Assembly (NCBI GenBank): GCA_017427165.1 | Contig: JAFRTK010000107.1 | Location: 1 to 44,533, forward strand | DNA from: Clostridia bacterium | GTDB lineage: Bacteria; Bacillota; Clostridia; Christensenellales; Aristaeellaceae | Direction: 5' to 3' | DNA: 44,533 nucleotides | Shown: positions 16,187 to 25,814 of the stretch, one piece after another | How the letters are laid out: the number at the start of each line of letters is the position of its first letter | Numbering within the stretch: position 1 is the first letter of the stretch | Made by a program: the position numbers and the translations under genes | Notes under the pieces: generated by a model | Told to the model about the DNA's origin: nothing | Database searches by the model: none | The model's input: the letters and a program-made list of their open reading frames with translations, nothing else

Positions 16187-16831
16187 CGGACCGGATTCCT
16201 CCACTTCCCATGGAACGTACAGCTCTTCACCCGGGATCATCTCGATTTTCCTGTTTGTGACCCGGTTCATGGCATCTGTAACCGAGGCCAGATCCCGCGT
16301 GCGGACAGACAGGGTAAAGGTGATGGTGGAGGCAAATTCGGGGCTTTCGATCCGGACGGGAAGACTGCCTGCGGCATGGCAAAGCGGATCCCAGCAGGAA
16401 TACGGAATATCGCACAGCAGCTGCGAAGTCAGCTCCATTTTTGCGATTCCGGCTGCCTTCAGTGCTGTTTTGCAGCCCTGTGTATAAGCTCGCACGAGGC
16501 CGCCGGTTCCCAGCAGAACGCCGCCGAAATACCGGACAACAACCACACAGCAGTTTACCACATGTGAAGATTTCATCACTTCCATAATCGGGAGCCCGGC
16601 GGTACCGCCGGGCTCTCCGTCATCACTGTACCGCATGATCCCGGAATTTTCACCGATGATATACGCGTAGCAGTGGTGTGTTGCCCCGTGATGTTGATCG
16701 CGGACAGACTGCAGGAAGGACAGGGCTTCGCTTTCTGTCGCACAGGGACACGCATAGCCGATGAAACGGCTTTTTTCAATTGTGAATTCACCGGAGGCCG
16801 ATGATTTTACGGTAATATACGAGTCTTTCAT
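16175..16831 (-). CDS. YigZ/IMPACT family protein
   Basis: The 218-residue protein has an N-terminal UPF0029/IMPACT domain (about 1-125) with [39 protein letters not shown] and [23 protein letters not shown]-terminal DUF1949-type domain follows. The family is linked to translation and proteolysis regulation in eukaryotes; the bacterial role is unclear. The start ATG overlaps the tyrS stop codon (ATGA), so it is translated as the third gene of the T-box operon. This placement with tyrosyl-tRNA synthetase may simply be read-through and is not evidence for a tyrosine role. Confidence 0.92.
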   Translation of the reverse strand: MKDSYITVKSSASGEFTIEKSRFIGYACPCATESEALSFLQSVRDQHHGATHHCYAYIIGENSGIMRYSDDGEPGGTAGLPIMEVMKSSHVVNCCVVVVRYFGGVLLGTGGLVRAYTQGCKTALKAAGIAKMELTSQLLCDIPYSCWDPLCHAAGSLPVRIESPEFASTITFTLSVRTRDLASVTDAMNRVTNRKIEMIPGEELYVPWEVEESGPSGD

Positions 16832-18057
16832 GCCAGCTTGATGCGGCAGAATCCCTTCTTGCCTTTTTTCAGGAGGATACTGTCCTCTTTCAGCTGCGAG
16901 ACAGAAATCTGCGCAGCCGGATCGGTCACCTTGCTGTCATCCAGGGAGACCGCGTTCTGCTCGATCTGTTTCCGGGCGTCGCTCTGGCTCTTGCAGAGAC
17001 CGGCACGGACAAGCATCGTGGAAACACGGGCATCCTCATTCAGTTCCGCTTCCGAAATCTCCAGGGTAGGAACATTCTCCATGGAAGCGCCGCCGCCGAA
17101 GAGGGAAGCGGAAGCATCCGCTGCCTTGCGGGCTTCTTCCTCGCCGTGGACCAGCTTGGTGACTTCATACGCGAGAACCTTTTTGGCTTCATTGATCTCG
17201 GAATCCCGGAGGGCACCCAGGCGGCGCACCTCATCCATGGGGAGGAAGGTCAGCAGCGCAAGGCACTTCTCCACATCTTTGTCATCGACATTCCGGAAGT
17301 ACTGATAGAACTGGTAAGGAGAAGTCTTTGCAGCATCCAGCCAGAGCGCGCCGGCTTCCGTTTTGCCCATCTTCTTGCCGTCATGGGTCAGGAGCAGCTG
17401 GAACGTACATGCAAAGGCCTTTTCGCCATCCTTTTTCCGGACCAGGTCCGCACCGCCGAGCATGTTGCTCCACTGATCGTTGCCGCCCATCTCCAGACGG
17501 CAGCCGTAGCGATGGAACAGCTCCAGGAAATCGTAGCTCTGCATCAGCATGTAGGTGAATTCCAGGAAACTGAGGCCGTTCTCGGTTGCCATACGGGCTT
17601 TGTAGCAGTCCGCCGTGAGCATTTTGTTGACGGAGAACTGGGATCCTATATCGCGCATAAACTCGATGAAGTTCAGGTGGCGCAGCCAGTCGCCGTTATT
17701 GACGATGATGGCGTTCCCTTCGCTGAAATCCAGGAAGCGGGACATCTGCTTTTTGATACTTTCCACATTGCTGTCAATCGTTTCCGTGGTCAGCATTTTC
17801 CGCATGTCGGTTTTGCCGGAGGGATCGCCGATCATGGCGGTACCGCCGCCCATCAGGGCAATGGGCTTATGGCCGGCCCGCTGCATATGTGCCATTGCCA
17901 TGATCGGGATGTAGTGGCCGATATGCAGGCTGTCCGCAGTAGGATCAAAACCGACGTAAAAGACGGTCGGATTTTTCAGCTGTTCGTAAAGCTCGTCCTC
18001 AAATGTCACCTGCGCGATAAATCCGCGCTCTTTCAGGATGTCCAGGATATGTTCCAT
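16828..18057 (-). CDS. tyrS: tyrosyl-tRNA synthetase
   Basis: TyrRS charges tRNA-Tyr with tyrosine. The 409-residue class I synthetase has [20 protein letters not shown] with the HIGH motif near residue 45-48. The tyrosine-site segment [27 protein letters not shown] follows, then [14 protein letters not shown] in the KMSKS position (bacterial TyrRS usually has KFGKT-type variants here) and a C-terminal S4 domain. ATG 18057 has AAGGAGG eight bases upstream, and upstream in-frame ATGs lack one. It follows the aminotransferase gene by 13 bases and is under the T-box leader at 19277-19513. The yigZ start overlaps its stop. Confidence 0.97.
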   Translation of the reverse strand: MEHILDILKERGFIAQVTFEDELYEQLKNPTVFYVGFDPTADSLHIGHYIPIMAMAHMQRAGHKPIALMGGGTAMIGDPSGKTDMRKMLTTETIDSNVESIKKQMSRFLDFSEGNAIIVNNGDWLRHLNFIEFMRDIGSQFSVNKMLTADCYKARMATENGLSFLEFTYMLMQSYDFLELFHRYGCRLEMGGNDQWSNMLGGADLVRKKDGEKAFACTFQLLLTHDGKKMGKTEAGALWLDAAKTSPYQFYQYFRNVDDKDVEKCLALLTFLPMDEVRRLGALRDSEINEAKKVLAYEVTKLVHGEEEARKAADASASLFGGGASMENVPTLEISEAELNEDARVSTMLVRAGLCKSQSDARKQIEQNAVSLDDSKVTDPAAQISVSQLKEDSILLKKGKKGFCRIKLA

Positions 18058-18070
18058 ACTTGTTTCCTCC

Positions 18071-19255
18071 TTATCGAATGGTTTGGGCAATCAGGTCTTT
18101 CAGGATGCCCATGCCGGTAATGATCTGGTCTTCCGTACTGTTGGAGAAGTTCAGCCGCAGGGTGTTTTCATGGCCGCCGCCGACACAGAAATGGGTTCCG
18201 GGGACAAAGGCCACTTTTTTCTCAATTGCCCGGGTCAGCAGGTCAAGCGCACTGATGTTTTCAGGCAGCTCAGCCCAGATGAAAAGGCCGCCTTCCGGTT
18301 TCGTAAAGGAAACGCCGCCGGGGAATGCGGAAAGCTGGTCCAGCATCAGCTTCATTTTCTTTCCGTACTCTGCGCAGATGGAAGCAATATGGGCGGGCAG
18401 CAGACTGCGGCGGATGAACTGGTCCACAACCGCTTGGTTCAGGTTGGCCGTATGAACGTCAGTGGACTGTTTGCCGACTGTGCACTTCCGGATGATGGAA
18501 GGATCGCCGGCCATGTAGCCGACGCGCAGGCCGGGAGAAATGATCTTGCTGAAGCTGCCGAGGAAAACCACCCATCCGTCTGTGTCGAAGCTCTTGATGG
18601 AAGGAAGCGGAGTCCCGGTATACCGCAGGTCACGGTACGGATCATCCTCCGCAACTACGACATGATACTCGCCGGCAAGCTCAGCAACCCGTTTCCGCCG
18701 TCCTTCCGGGAGCGTTTTACCGGTAGGATTCTGGAATGTCGGAATCGTGTAGAGCATCTTTGGATGGTACTGACGGATTTTCGCTTCGAGATCATCCGGC
18801 AGCAGGCCGTCCCCGTCACTTTCCACGGGCACCAGGTTGGCCTGATACAGTTTCATGCACTGGAGATTACCCAGGAAGGAAGGATTCTCCACCAGAATGG
18901 TGTCGCCTGGATCAATCATGGCCTTGCAGAGCAGATCCATCGCCTGGGTGGAACCGGTAACCGGCAGAACTGCCGGGATTTCACACTTCAGCATATCCGC
19001 AACATAAGCATGCAGACTCTCCAGGAAAGGCGCATATCCCTCCGTTGCCCCATACTGCAGGATCGCCTTACCGTTCTGCGCCAGGACATCGACAGCCAGA
19101 TCAGAAACCAGCCTGTCGGGAAGGGCATTCAGGGAAGGATTGCCGCCGGCAAATGAGATCATACCGGGCTGCGCAATGATCTTGAAAATTTCCCGGATGG
19201 CGCTTCCGGATACGTTGTCAAACCGGTGGGCAAAATGAATAGCGGACTGGTCCAT
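18071..19255 (-). CDS. PLP-dependent class I/II aminotransferase (aromatic or 2-aminoadipate type)
   Basis: The 394-residue fold-type I enzyme begins with [26 protein letters not shown]. It continues with [40 protein letters not shown] and the PLP lysine K237 in [17 protein letters not shown]. These are features of the MocR-like/LysN aminotransferases (aromatic, 2-aminoadipate and branched-chain substrates). It is the first gene behind a T-box leader whose best specifier is TAC, with tyrS next. I therefore infer that it helps make tyrosine or phenylalanine from their keto acids. The sequence alone does not fix the substrate. AGGAGG lies seven bases before the ATG. Confidence 0.88.
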   Translation of the reverse strand: MDQSAIHFAHRFDNVSGSAIREIFKIIAQPGMISFAGGNPSLNALPDRLVSDLAVDVLAQNGKAILQYGATEGYAPFLESLHAYVADMLKCEIPAVLPVTGSTQAMDLLCKAMIDPGDTILVENPSFLGNLQCMKLYQANLVPVESDGDGLLPDDLEAKIRQYHPKMLYTIPTFQNPTGKTLPEGRRKRVAELAGEYHVVVAEDDPYRDLRYTGTPLPSIKSFDTDGWVVFLGSFSKIISPGLRVGYMAGDPSIIRKCTVGKQSTDVHTANLNQAVVDQFIRRSLLPAHIASICAEYGKKMKLMLDQLSAFPGGVSFTKPEGGLFIWAELPENISALDLLTRAIEKKVAFVPGTHFCVGGGHENTLRLNFSNSTEDQIITGMGILKDLIAQTIR

Positions 19256-19276
19256 GGAAAAGCCTCCTTCAGAAAC

Positions 19277-19314
19277 AAAAAATCCGCAGTTCTCCGGAAG
19301 GCGAAGAACCGCGG
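19277..19314 (-). terminator. T-box attenuator terminator, aminotransferase-tyrS leader
   Basis: On the minus strand CCGCGGTTCT / AGAACTGCGG (10 pairs, one G-U) is followed by ATTTTTT. Its 5' arm overlaps the T-box bulge sequence, as required for the terminator/antiterminator switch. Confidence 0.88.
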
Positions 19315-19513
19315 TACCACTTCCATTTGATATTGCAGGTGACTATGCAATACCCTCATCGAACGCTGTAACCGGCGAACCGGATCCATCCTACTTGCAG
19401 CTGCTTTCAGACGATAACTCCGGGATGTACATTTCCCCGCCGGACGCTTTCTTCCACCTGCCGAAAGCTCTCTGAAGACCGTTACCGGAGAACATCTTCC
19501 CATCATCGTATTG
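19277..19513 (-). promoter_or_regulatory. T-box riboswitch leader, probably tyrosine-specific
   Basis: The minus-strand leader of about 240 bases carries the T-box core AAGTGGTACCGCGG (complement of 19311-19324), an AGAGAGC motif in the Stem I region, and the overlapping terminator. The probable specifier is TAC (complement of 19427-19429). It sits directly above a basal helix GGGA/TCCC and is followed by A, as in the well-studied glyQS leader. Uncharged tRNA-Tyr would pair with it and prevent termination (known mechanism). The downstream genes, an aminotransferase and tyrS, support tyrosine. Confidence 0.88.
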
Positions 19514-19518
19514 GTGAT

Positions 19519-19547
19519 ATTATGACCGATGGACAGCAAAATGTCAA
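19519..19547 (-). promoter_or_regulatory. promoter of the Tyr T-box operon
   Basis: On the minus strand there is a perfect TTGACA (19547-19542), 17 bases and CATAAT (19524-19519). Transcription would start around 19513 at the T-box leader. Confidence 0.85.
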
Positions 19548-19578
19548 GCATCCCGAGACAGGCGCTTTTGGAAAAAGC

Positions 19579-19607
19579 TTGATAAACCCCCCGAAATCCT
19601 GTATAAT
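19579..19607 (+). promoter_or_regulatory. promoter of yloU-yloV-recG-ppk
   Basis: TTGATA (19579-19584) and a perfect TATAAT (19602-19607) are 17 bases apart, about 65 bases before the first gene. It is divergent from the Tyr T-box promoter, the two -35 elements being about 30 bases apart. Confidence 0.85.
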
Positions 19608-19674
19608 TTACAGGGTCTTTTTCAGGATACTGCAGCCCGGCTATTTCCTCGGGATGTGCAAGGAGGCGTATTCA

Positions 19675-20025
19675 ATGGAATGTAAGGTCAAGAACGATTA
19701 CGGCACAATCTATATTGCGGAAGACGTCATGCTGAAAGTCGTCGGTTATGCCGCGCTGGAATGCTACGGGATTGTGGCGATGTCCGGCAAACGGGCAACA
19801 GACGGAATTTCTGAATGGCTGGGACGGGAAAACCTGTCCAAGGGTGTCCAGATCCGGAATGTCGGCGATATGCTGGACGTGGATCTGTTTATTATTGTCG
19901 AATACGGAATTTCCATTTCCGAAGTTTGCAAGACCATTGTTGAAACGGTTCGATATAAACTGGAAAGTATGACCGGTGTCAAAGTCCGGAAGATCAGCAT
20001 TTCGGTGGAAGGCATCCGGATCTGA
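19675..20025 (+). CDS. Asp23/Gls24 family envelope stress response protein (YloU-like)
   Basis: This 116-residue protein has the Asp23 domain throughout: NDYGTIYIAEDVMLKVVGYAALECYGIVAMS near the N-terminus, VDLFIIVEYGISISEVCKTIVETVRYKLE and a C-terminal VKVRKISISVEGI. Members are alkaline-shock or envelope-associated proteins of unclear biochemical function. ATG 19675 has AAGGAGG nine bases upstream; the frame extends to 19522 but that region holds the promoter. It precedes the DAK2/DegV-type gene and recG, as in Bacillus (yloU-yloV-...-recG). Confidence 0.93.
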   Translation: MECKVKNDYGTIYIAEDVMLKVVGYAALECYGIVAMSGKRATDGISEWLGRENLSKGVQIRNVGDMLDVDLFIIVEYGISISEVCKTIVETVRYKLESMTGVKVRKISISVEGIRI

Positions 20026-20068
20026 TCCTGTTTGAACTCACAAGTATTGTTAGACGGAGGAAGATTCC

Positions 20069-21742
20069 TTGATTCAGTTTAAGACAATAGACGGCCTCCT
20101 GCTGCGTGATATGGTGATGGCCGGCACAGCGCTGCTGGAAAAGAACCGTGAAGCGGTGGATGCCCTGAATGTTTTCCCCGTACCGGACGGCGATACCGGT
20201 ACAAACATGTCCCTGACCATGCAGTCTGCCACCCGGGAAGTGAACAGCAAGGAGTTTCTCCGGGCAGATGAAGCGGCGAATGCCCTGGCCAAGGGCGCAT
20301 TGAAAGGCGCACGCGGAAACTCGGGTGTGATCACGAGCCAGCTGCTGCGCGGCTTCGCAAAAGCCGTGAACGGGATTGAGAAGATCACTCCGGTTCAGTT
20401 TGCCGAGGCCCTGGGAAAAGGCGCTGAAATGGCTTACAAAGCCGTTATGAAGCCCAAGGAAGGTACAATCCTGACCGTTGCACGGGTAGTCGCGGAAGAC
20501 GCCATGAAACAGGCGGCCAGCGATCCTGAAGATTATGACAAGCTCTTCAATGTGATCCTGAAGAGCGGTGAAGCCATTCTGAAAAAAACGCCTGATATGC
20601 TTCCGGCACTGAAACAGGCCGGTGTTGTGGATTCCGGCGGACGGGGACTGCTGCTGATCTATCAGGGGTATGCAGCGGTACTCCGCGGTGAAGATATCAG
20701 CATGGCGGAAACCGGAATGGAAAATGACAGTATCGCGGATTCCGATGACTGTCATGACCTGAGCAAGGAACTTACATATTCCTATTGCGTCAATTTTATC
20801 CTTTCCAGATTCCGCGAAGACTGTGACGAGCATGATCTGGATTCCTTCCGCCGGCGCCTGAACCGGATCGGTGACAATGTATCGGTGAGCGGGGACCTGA
20901 CAAAGGCAGAAGTGCATGTTCATACGGATAATCCAGGTTCCGCACTGGAATACGGGATTGAGCTGGCGGAAATTTCCGAAATCCGGATTGATAACCTGGC
21001 GGAAATGAAACGCGCCTACGATGCGGAAAACGGAACGGCACAGCCGGCTGAGGATAAAGAACCGGCGGCGCCTGCCGAACCTGAAAAGAAATACGGCTTT
21101 GTGGCGGTTTCCCTGGGCGCAGGATTTTCCCAGTTTTTCCACGACCTGAGCGTCGACCAGATTGTGGAAGGCGGACAGACGATGAATCCGTCGGTGGATG
21201 ATCTGCTGAATGCAGTGAATCAGGTACCCGCACAGTGCGTGTTTATCCTTCCGAACAACGGGAATGTCATATTTGCGGCCAACCAGGCAGCTGAGCTAAG
21301 CAAGAAGGATGTCCGGGTGATTCCGACAAAGAATGTCGCCATGGGCATTGCAGCAGCAATTGCATTCCAGAATGATTTGGAGCCGGATGAAAATGTTCAG
21401 CGGATGGACGAGGCTTCCCAGCATGTCAAGACCGGCATGGTTACATATGCAATCCGGGACAGTGAATATAACGGAATTGAAATCAAACAGGGCGATATCA
21501 TCGGCCTGCATAACGGAAAGATCGAGTTTTCCGGCTCTTCCATCCAGGAAGTCGTTACCGAGATGATGAAGAACATCGTGACGGACGAGGATGAACTGAT
21601 CACCGTCTATTACGGGGCGGATGTGAAGGAAGAGGACGCGAAGGATATCGCAGACGCCATTGAGCAGGAATATGATTTCTGCGATGTGGAATGCCATAAC
21701 GGAGGACAGCCGCTGTATTACTATCTGATTTCCGTGGAGTAA
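20069..21742 (+). CDS. DAK2 domain fatty acid kinase-like protein (YloV/FakA)
   Basis: The 557-residue protein has an N-terminal DhaL-like kinase domain (about 1-200) with NVFPVPDGDTGTNMSLTM, whose aspartates bind Mg-ATP, and GALKGARGNSGVITSQLLRGF. The C-terminal half is DegV-like (from about 345, YGFVAVSLGAGF). This is the layout of FakA, which phosphorylates fatty acids held by a separate FakB (known). No fakB is in the window, so fatty acid kinase is the most likely but unproven activity. A short Ala/Pro/Glu-rich linker lies around residues 325-345. TTG 20069 has GGAGGAAG upstream at good spacing. Confidence 0.92.
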   Translation: MIQFKTIDGLLLRDMVMAGTALLEKNREAVDALNVFPVPDGDTGTNMSLTMQSATREVNSKEFLRADEAANALAKGALKGARGNSGVITSQLLRGFAKAVNGIEKITPVQFAEALGKGAEMAYKAVMKPKEGTILTVARVVAEDAMKQAASDPEDYDKLFNVILKSGEAILKKTPDMLPALKQAGVVDSGGRGLLLIYQGYAAVLRGEDISMAETGMENDSIADSDDCHDLSKELTYSYCVNFILSRFREDCDEHDLDSFRRRLNRIGDNVSVSGDLTKAEVHVHTDNPGSALEYGIELAEISEIRIDNLAEMKRAYDAENGTAQPAEDKEPAAPAEPEKKYGFVAVSLGAGFSQFFHDLSVDQIVEGGQTMNPSVDDLLNAVNQVPAQCVFILPNNGNVIFAANQAAELSKKDVRVIPTKNVAMGIAAAIAFQNDLEPDENVQRMDEASQHVKTGMVTYAIRDSEYNGIEIKQGDIIGLHNGKIEFSGSSIQEVVTEMMKNIVTDEDELITVYYGADVKEEDAKDIADAIEQEYDFCDVECHNGGQPLYYYLISVE

Positions 21743-21745
21743 AGC

Positions 21746-23752
21746 ATGGAACTGACAGATCTGGAAGGCATCGGCCCGGTACGTACTGAAGCATTACGCG
21801 CAGTGGGAATTCTCTCATTGCGCGATTTATTGTATACGCTCCCGGTACGGTATGAAGACCACAGTACCGTTTACCCATGCGCAACCCGGCAGGAAGGGCC
21901 GGTAATGGTGCGCGGATCATTCCAGGAATCACTGAAACTCAGCTATTTTCACGGGCTTTCCCGTGTTACCGGTACAATTGCCGATGCATCCGGGAAAATG
22001 CCGGTATGCTGGTTCAATGAACCCTGGATGGCGAAAAATATCCGCCCGGGGGATGAAGTTACCCTTTACGGGCGCATGAATATCAAAAACAACCGAAGAG
22101 TGCTGCAGAATCCCATCATTGTAACGGAAACCGGATGGTCACCCGTATACCGCGCGGTACGGCAGATTCCGGCAGCGTCTTTCCGGAAACTGATCCGGCT
22201 GGCTCTGGACAATGTGGATGACTGCTGTCCGGAAACGCTGCCGGCTGAATTCAGGCTTCGGTACCGGCTGTGTGAACTGAATTTTGCAATCCGTCAGGCT
22301 CATTTTCCGACGAACGAGGCAAATCTGAGAATTGCCCGGCGAAGGCTTGCGTTTGAAGGAATGCTGGTATATCTGCTGTATGTTTCCATGAACGGAAGCC
22401 ACAGAAAGCCTGCGGTCCCTCTGCAGGCTGCGGACGATGCCGCGGAGGTATACTGGAAGCTACTTCCTTTTCCGCCCACTTCCGCCCAGCATCACGTGCT
22501 GAATGAGATCGCGGCGGATATGCGGCAGGGTACGGCGATGGCACGGCTGGTTCAGGGGGATGTCGGCTGCGGAAAGACGGCGGTTGCCTTCGGCGCTGTT
22601 TATTTGGCGTGTATGGCGGGTGTCCAGGCATGTATGATGGCTCCGACGGAAATCCTGGCTGAGCAGCATTACCGGAATGCCAAAAAGATACTGGAACCGG
22701 CCGGTATTTCATGCCGGCTGCTGACAGGCAGCACAAAAGCGAAGGAACGCAAATCCATTCTGAGTGAACTGGCGGATGGAAGCTGCCAGGCAATATTTGG
22801 TACCCATGCGCTGATCAGTAAGGATGTAGAATACCATCAGCTGGGGCTGGTGATTACGGATGAACAGCATCGGTTCGGTGTAAACCAGCGGTCAGGCCTG
22901 GAGGAAAAGGGAACCGGGGAGACCGGCATGGCACCGCATGTGCTGGTGATGTCAGCAACACCGATTCCCCGGACCTTATCCCTGATCCTGTACGGGGACC
23001 TGGATCTTTCCATTATCGATGAGCTGCCGGCAGGAAGAATTGCCGTACGGACAAGGATGGTACCGGAAGAAAAGCGGAAAGCCATGTACGCGTTTCTCCG
23101 GGAGGAAGTCCTCAAAGGCCGTCAGGCATATGTCGTCTGTCCGATGGTGGAGGACAGTGAGAAAACCGATGGCGTACGAAGCGCAAAGGCGGTCTATGAA
23201 CAGCTGAAAAACAATGAACTGCAGAACCTGAATATCGCACTGACGTGGGGAGAACAGAAGACAGAGGACAAGGAAAGAGCCATACGCAGTTTTATGGATG
23301 GAAGCAGCCAGGTGCTGGTTTCCACCACTGTGATTGAGGTGGGCGTCAACAATCCGAATGCGACAGTTATGGTGATTGAAAACGCGGAAAGATTCGGACT
23401 GAGCCAGCTGCACCAGCTGCGGGGACGGGTCGGCCGCGGGACGGAGGAAAGCTGGTGCTTCCTGCTGTCTGACGCAACGGATAAGCTGCAGATCCTGTGC
23501 AGTACCAATGACGGGTTTGAGATTTCCAGGAAGGATCTTGAACTTCGCGGCCCCGGCGACCTGATCGGAACCCGGCAGTCCGGGGATGCTGCCGGACCGT
23601 TTGCAGGCGGTGACGCGAGACTTCTGGATGAAGTGGCACAGACGGTACGAGAACTTCACCGGGATCCATCCATGAGCGGGATCCTGGAACAGGTGGAAGC
23701 ATATGCACGGGCATATTTTGAAGAATACGGCCATCAGATTGCCATGAACTGA
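21746..23752 (+). CDS. recG: ATP-dependent DNA helicase RecG
   Basis: RecG remodels stalled forks and branch-migrates Holliday junctions. The 668-residue protein, close to the family length, has an N-terminal wedge/OB domain (LEGIGPVRTEALRAVGI, then VTGTIADASGKMPVCWFN). Walker A follows as GDVGCGKTAVAFGA (from about 270), the DExH box as ITDEQHRFGVNQR (about 370), and motif III as VMSATPIPRTLSLILYGDLDLSIIDELP. Domain 2 carries VSTTVIEVGVNNPNATVMVIENAERFGLSQLHQLRGRVGRG. It starts three bases after the yloV stop and is followed by ppk. Confidence 0.97.
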   Translation: MELTDLEGIGPVRTEALRAVGILSLRDLLYTLPVRYEDHSTVYPCATRQEGPVMVRGSFQESLKLSYFHGLSRVTGTIADASGKMPVCWFNEPWMAKNIRPGDEVTLYGRMNIKNNRRVLQNPIIVTETGWSPVYRAVRQIPAASFRKLIRLALDNVDDCCPETLPAEFRLRYRLCELNFAIRQAHFPTNEANLRIARRRLAFEGMLVYLLYVSMNGSHRKPAVPLQAADDAAEVYWKLLPFPPTSAQHHVLNEIAADMRQGTAMARLVQGDVGCGKTAVAFGAVYLACMAGVQACMMAPTEILAEQHYRNAKKILEPAGISCRLLTGSTKAKERKSILSELADGSCQAIFGTHALISKDVEYHQLGLVITDEQHRFGVNQRSGLEEKGTGETGMAPHVLVMSATPIPRTLSLILYGDLDLSIIDELPAGRIAVRTRMVPEEKRKAMYAFLREEVLKGRQAYVVCPMVEDSEKTDGVRSAKAVYEQLKNNELQNLNIALTWGEQKTEDKERAIRSFMDGSSQVLVSTTVIEVGVNNPNATVMVIENAERFGLSQLHQLRGRVGRGTEESWCFLLSDATDKLQILCSTNDGFEISRKDLELRGPGDLIGTRQSGDAAGPFAGGDARLLDEVAQTVRELHRDPSMSGILEQVEAYARAYFEEYGHQIAMN

Positions 23753-23768
23753 AGCGGGAGGAACGGAA

Positions 23769-25814
23769 ATGCAGAGCTGCTTTACCAACCGAGAACTCAG
23801 CTGGCTTGAATTCAACCGCCGGGTGCTGATGAATGCAAGCAGCCCGCTGGTTCCCCTGTGCGAACGGCTGAATTTCTTTTCGATCTTCCAGTCCAATCTG
23901 GATGAATTCTTCATGGTGCGGATCGGCAGTCTGCACGATCAGAAGCTTCTGGATGACGGCAGCCGGGAAAACAAGACAGGTATGCGGCCCTCCAGCCAGA
24001 TAGAAGCAGCCCTGGCCAAAATACGCAGTATCTGCCGGGAACGCGATGAAGTTTACAATGTACTGATGGATGACCTGGCCGCCCAGGGAATCAGGATTGT
24101 CCGGTTTTCCGACATTTCCGATGAGGCAGAGGAGGAGCTTGGGAAGCTTTTCCATTCGGATGTTCTGCCTTATCTCTCCCGGTTTATGATTACCCGGAAA
24201 GAAGATTTTCCATTTCTGAAGAATCGGGAAATCTACGCCATTGCTGTACTGAAATCCCGGGATGGTGCCATCCGTGTTGCAGTCATTCCATGTGCGGGAA
24301 CAGTTCTGCCCAGACTGATCCGGGTGCCGGGCGAAGAAGGCCGGTTTATCCTGCTGGAGGAATTTATCCTGCACTATGTTCCCACGCTGTTTACGGAAGA
24401 AGAGGTGGTCGGGAAAACACTGGCCCGGATTACGCGGAACGCGGATATTGACGCAGACGCGGTATATGATGAAGACCTGAATTACCGGGAGCATATGGCG
24501 GAGATCATCCGCATGCGGAAACGGCTCTGTCCTGTACGGATGGAACTCAGCCGGCAGATTGATACGGCCATTGTGAACCGGCTGCGTGAGTATATGGGAC
24601 TGACAGCCAGTCAGGTGTTTGAGTATGACACACCGCTGGAACTGTCGTTCCTGTACCGGTTCAGTGATATGCTGAGGGGGAAAGCTGACCTGTTTTACCC
24701 GCCGCGGACATCCCGGAAGCTGGCGGTACCGGATGGCAAGGATCCTTCTGTGATCGGAATGATCAGACGGGGCGACGTTCTGATTCACTATCCCTATGAC
24801 AGTTTTAGCTTTTTCCTGCGGCTTCTCCGGGAAGCAGCGGTAAATCCGCGTGTAACCGCAATCCGTATGACGCTGTACCGTGTAGCCAGGAACAGCAAAG
24901 TCGCTGAAGTGCTGGAGGAAGCAGCGGAAAACGGGAAAAAGGTTGAGGTTTTTGTTGAACTGAAAGCCCGGTTTGATGAGGAAAACAATATTGAATGGAG
25001 CCGACGCCTGGAGAGTGCAGGGTGCAGGGTGATCTACGGAATCGAGCACATCAAGGTTCACAGTAAACTCTGCCTGATCAGCCTCCGCAATGAAGCCGGC
25101 GGGGAGGAATATATCACACAGATCGGAACCGGCAATTACAATGAAAACACCAGCCGGATCTATACCGATCTTTGCCTGATGACATATAACCAGCAGATCG
25201 GCCGGGATGGGCGCATGGTTTTTGACGCCCTGACCAAGGGAGAGACCATCCGCCATGCAGAAATGCTGCTGGTATCCCCGAATGATATGCAGGTTTCCCT
25301 GATGAAACTGATTGATGAACAGATCCGGAAAGGCCGGAACGGCAAAATCCGGCTGAAACTGAACAGCCTGACTGACAAGGAACTGATGGACAAGCTGATT
25401 GAAGCCAGCCGGGCCGGAGTCAGCATCCGGATGGTCATCCGCGGTATCAGCTGCATGCTGCCGGGGGTCCCCGGACTGACGGATAATATCCGGATCATCA
25501 GCATTGTCGGCCGGTATCTGGAGCATTCACGGATCTATCTGTTCGGAGACGGGGAGGATACGAAAGCGTTCATTTCCAGTGCTGACTGGATGACGCGGAA
25601 TATGAGCCGGCGGGTGGAAATCGCGTGTCCTGTACTGTACAGGCCGCATATTGAAATGCTGAACAGGATCATGGAAACCTGCCTGAATGATACGGAACAG
25701 TCATGGGAACTGGAAAGCACCGGAGAATACAAGAAACGGAACAATCCGGAAAAACCGTACTGTGACGCGCAGGATGCTTTTCACGATCCGTCCTTTATGC
25801 CCTGTCTTCCATAA
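23769..25814 (+). CDS. ppk1: polyphosphate kinase 1
   Basis: PPK1 polymerises phosphate from ATP into polyphosphate, reversibly. The 681-residue protein has the N-terminal segment NRELSWLEFNRRVL and SNLDEFFMVRIGS, and the Phospholipase-D-like catalytic domains with IRMTLYRVARNSKVAEVL, EHIKVHSKLCLI (the autophosphorylated His lies in VHSK) and IGTGNYNENTSRIYTD. The second HKD-like region includes IRGISCMLPGVPGLTDNI and SSADWMTRNMSRRVEIACPV. It starts 16 bases after recG with GGGAGG upstream, as the last gene of this operon. The 3' end overlaps the convergent hemW by 20 bases, with no terminator between. Confidence 0.97.
   Translation: MQSCFTNRELSWLEFNRRVLMNASSPLVPLCERLNFFSIFQSNLDEFFMVRIGSLHDQKLLDDGSRENKTGMRPSSQIEAALAKIRSICRERDEVYNVLMDDLAAQGIRIVRFSDISDEAEEELGKLFHSDVLPYLSRFMITRKEDFPFLKNREIYAIAVLKSRDGAIRVAVIPCAGTVLPRLIRVPGEEGRFILLEEFILHYVPTLFTEEEVVGKTLARITRNADIDADAVYDEDLNYREHMAEIIRMRKRLCPVRMELSRQIDTAIVNRLREYMGLTASQVFEYDTPLELSFLYRFSDMLRGKADLFYPPRTSRKLAVPDGKDPSVIGMIRRGDVLIHYPYDSFSFFLRLLREAAVNPRVTAIRMTLYRVARNSKVAEVLEEAAENGKKVEVFVELKARFDEENNIEWSRRLESAGCRVIYGIEHIKVHSKLCLISLRNEAGGEEYITQIGTGNYNENTSRIYTDLCLMTYNQQIGRDGRMVFDALTKGETIRHAEMLLVSPNDMQVSLMKLIDEQIRKGRNGKIRLKLNSLTDKELMDKLIEASRAGVSIRMVIRGISCMLPGVPGLTDNIRIISIVGRYLEHSRIYLFGDGEDTKAFISSADWMTRNMSRRVEIACPVLYRPHIEMLNRIMETCLNDTEQSWELESTGEYKKRNNPEKPYCDAQDAFHDPSFMPCLP

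Noticed and set aside
17340-17400. KMGKT instead of KMSKS in tyrosyl-tRNA synthetase
   Set aside because: Bacterial TyrRS commonly has a KFGKT-type motif at this place, so it is not a defect.
23367-25526. Very long open frame (over 700 codons) on the minus strand opposite ppk1
   Set aside because: It lies antisense to a complete ppk1 with all motifs, resembles no family and has the odd composition of a shadow frame; codon bias at this GC content leaves such frames open by chance.
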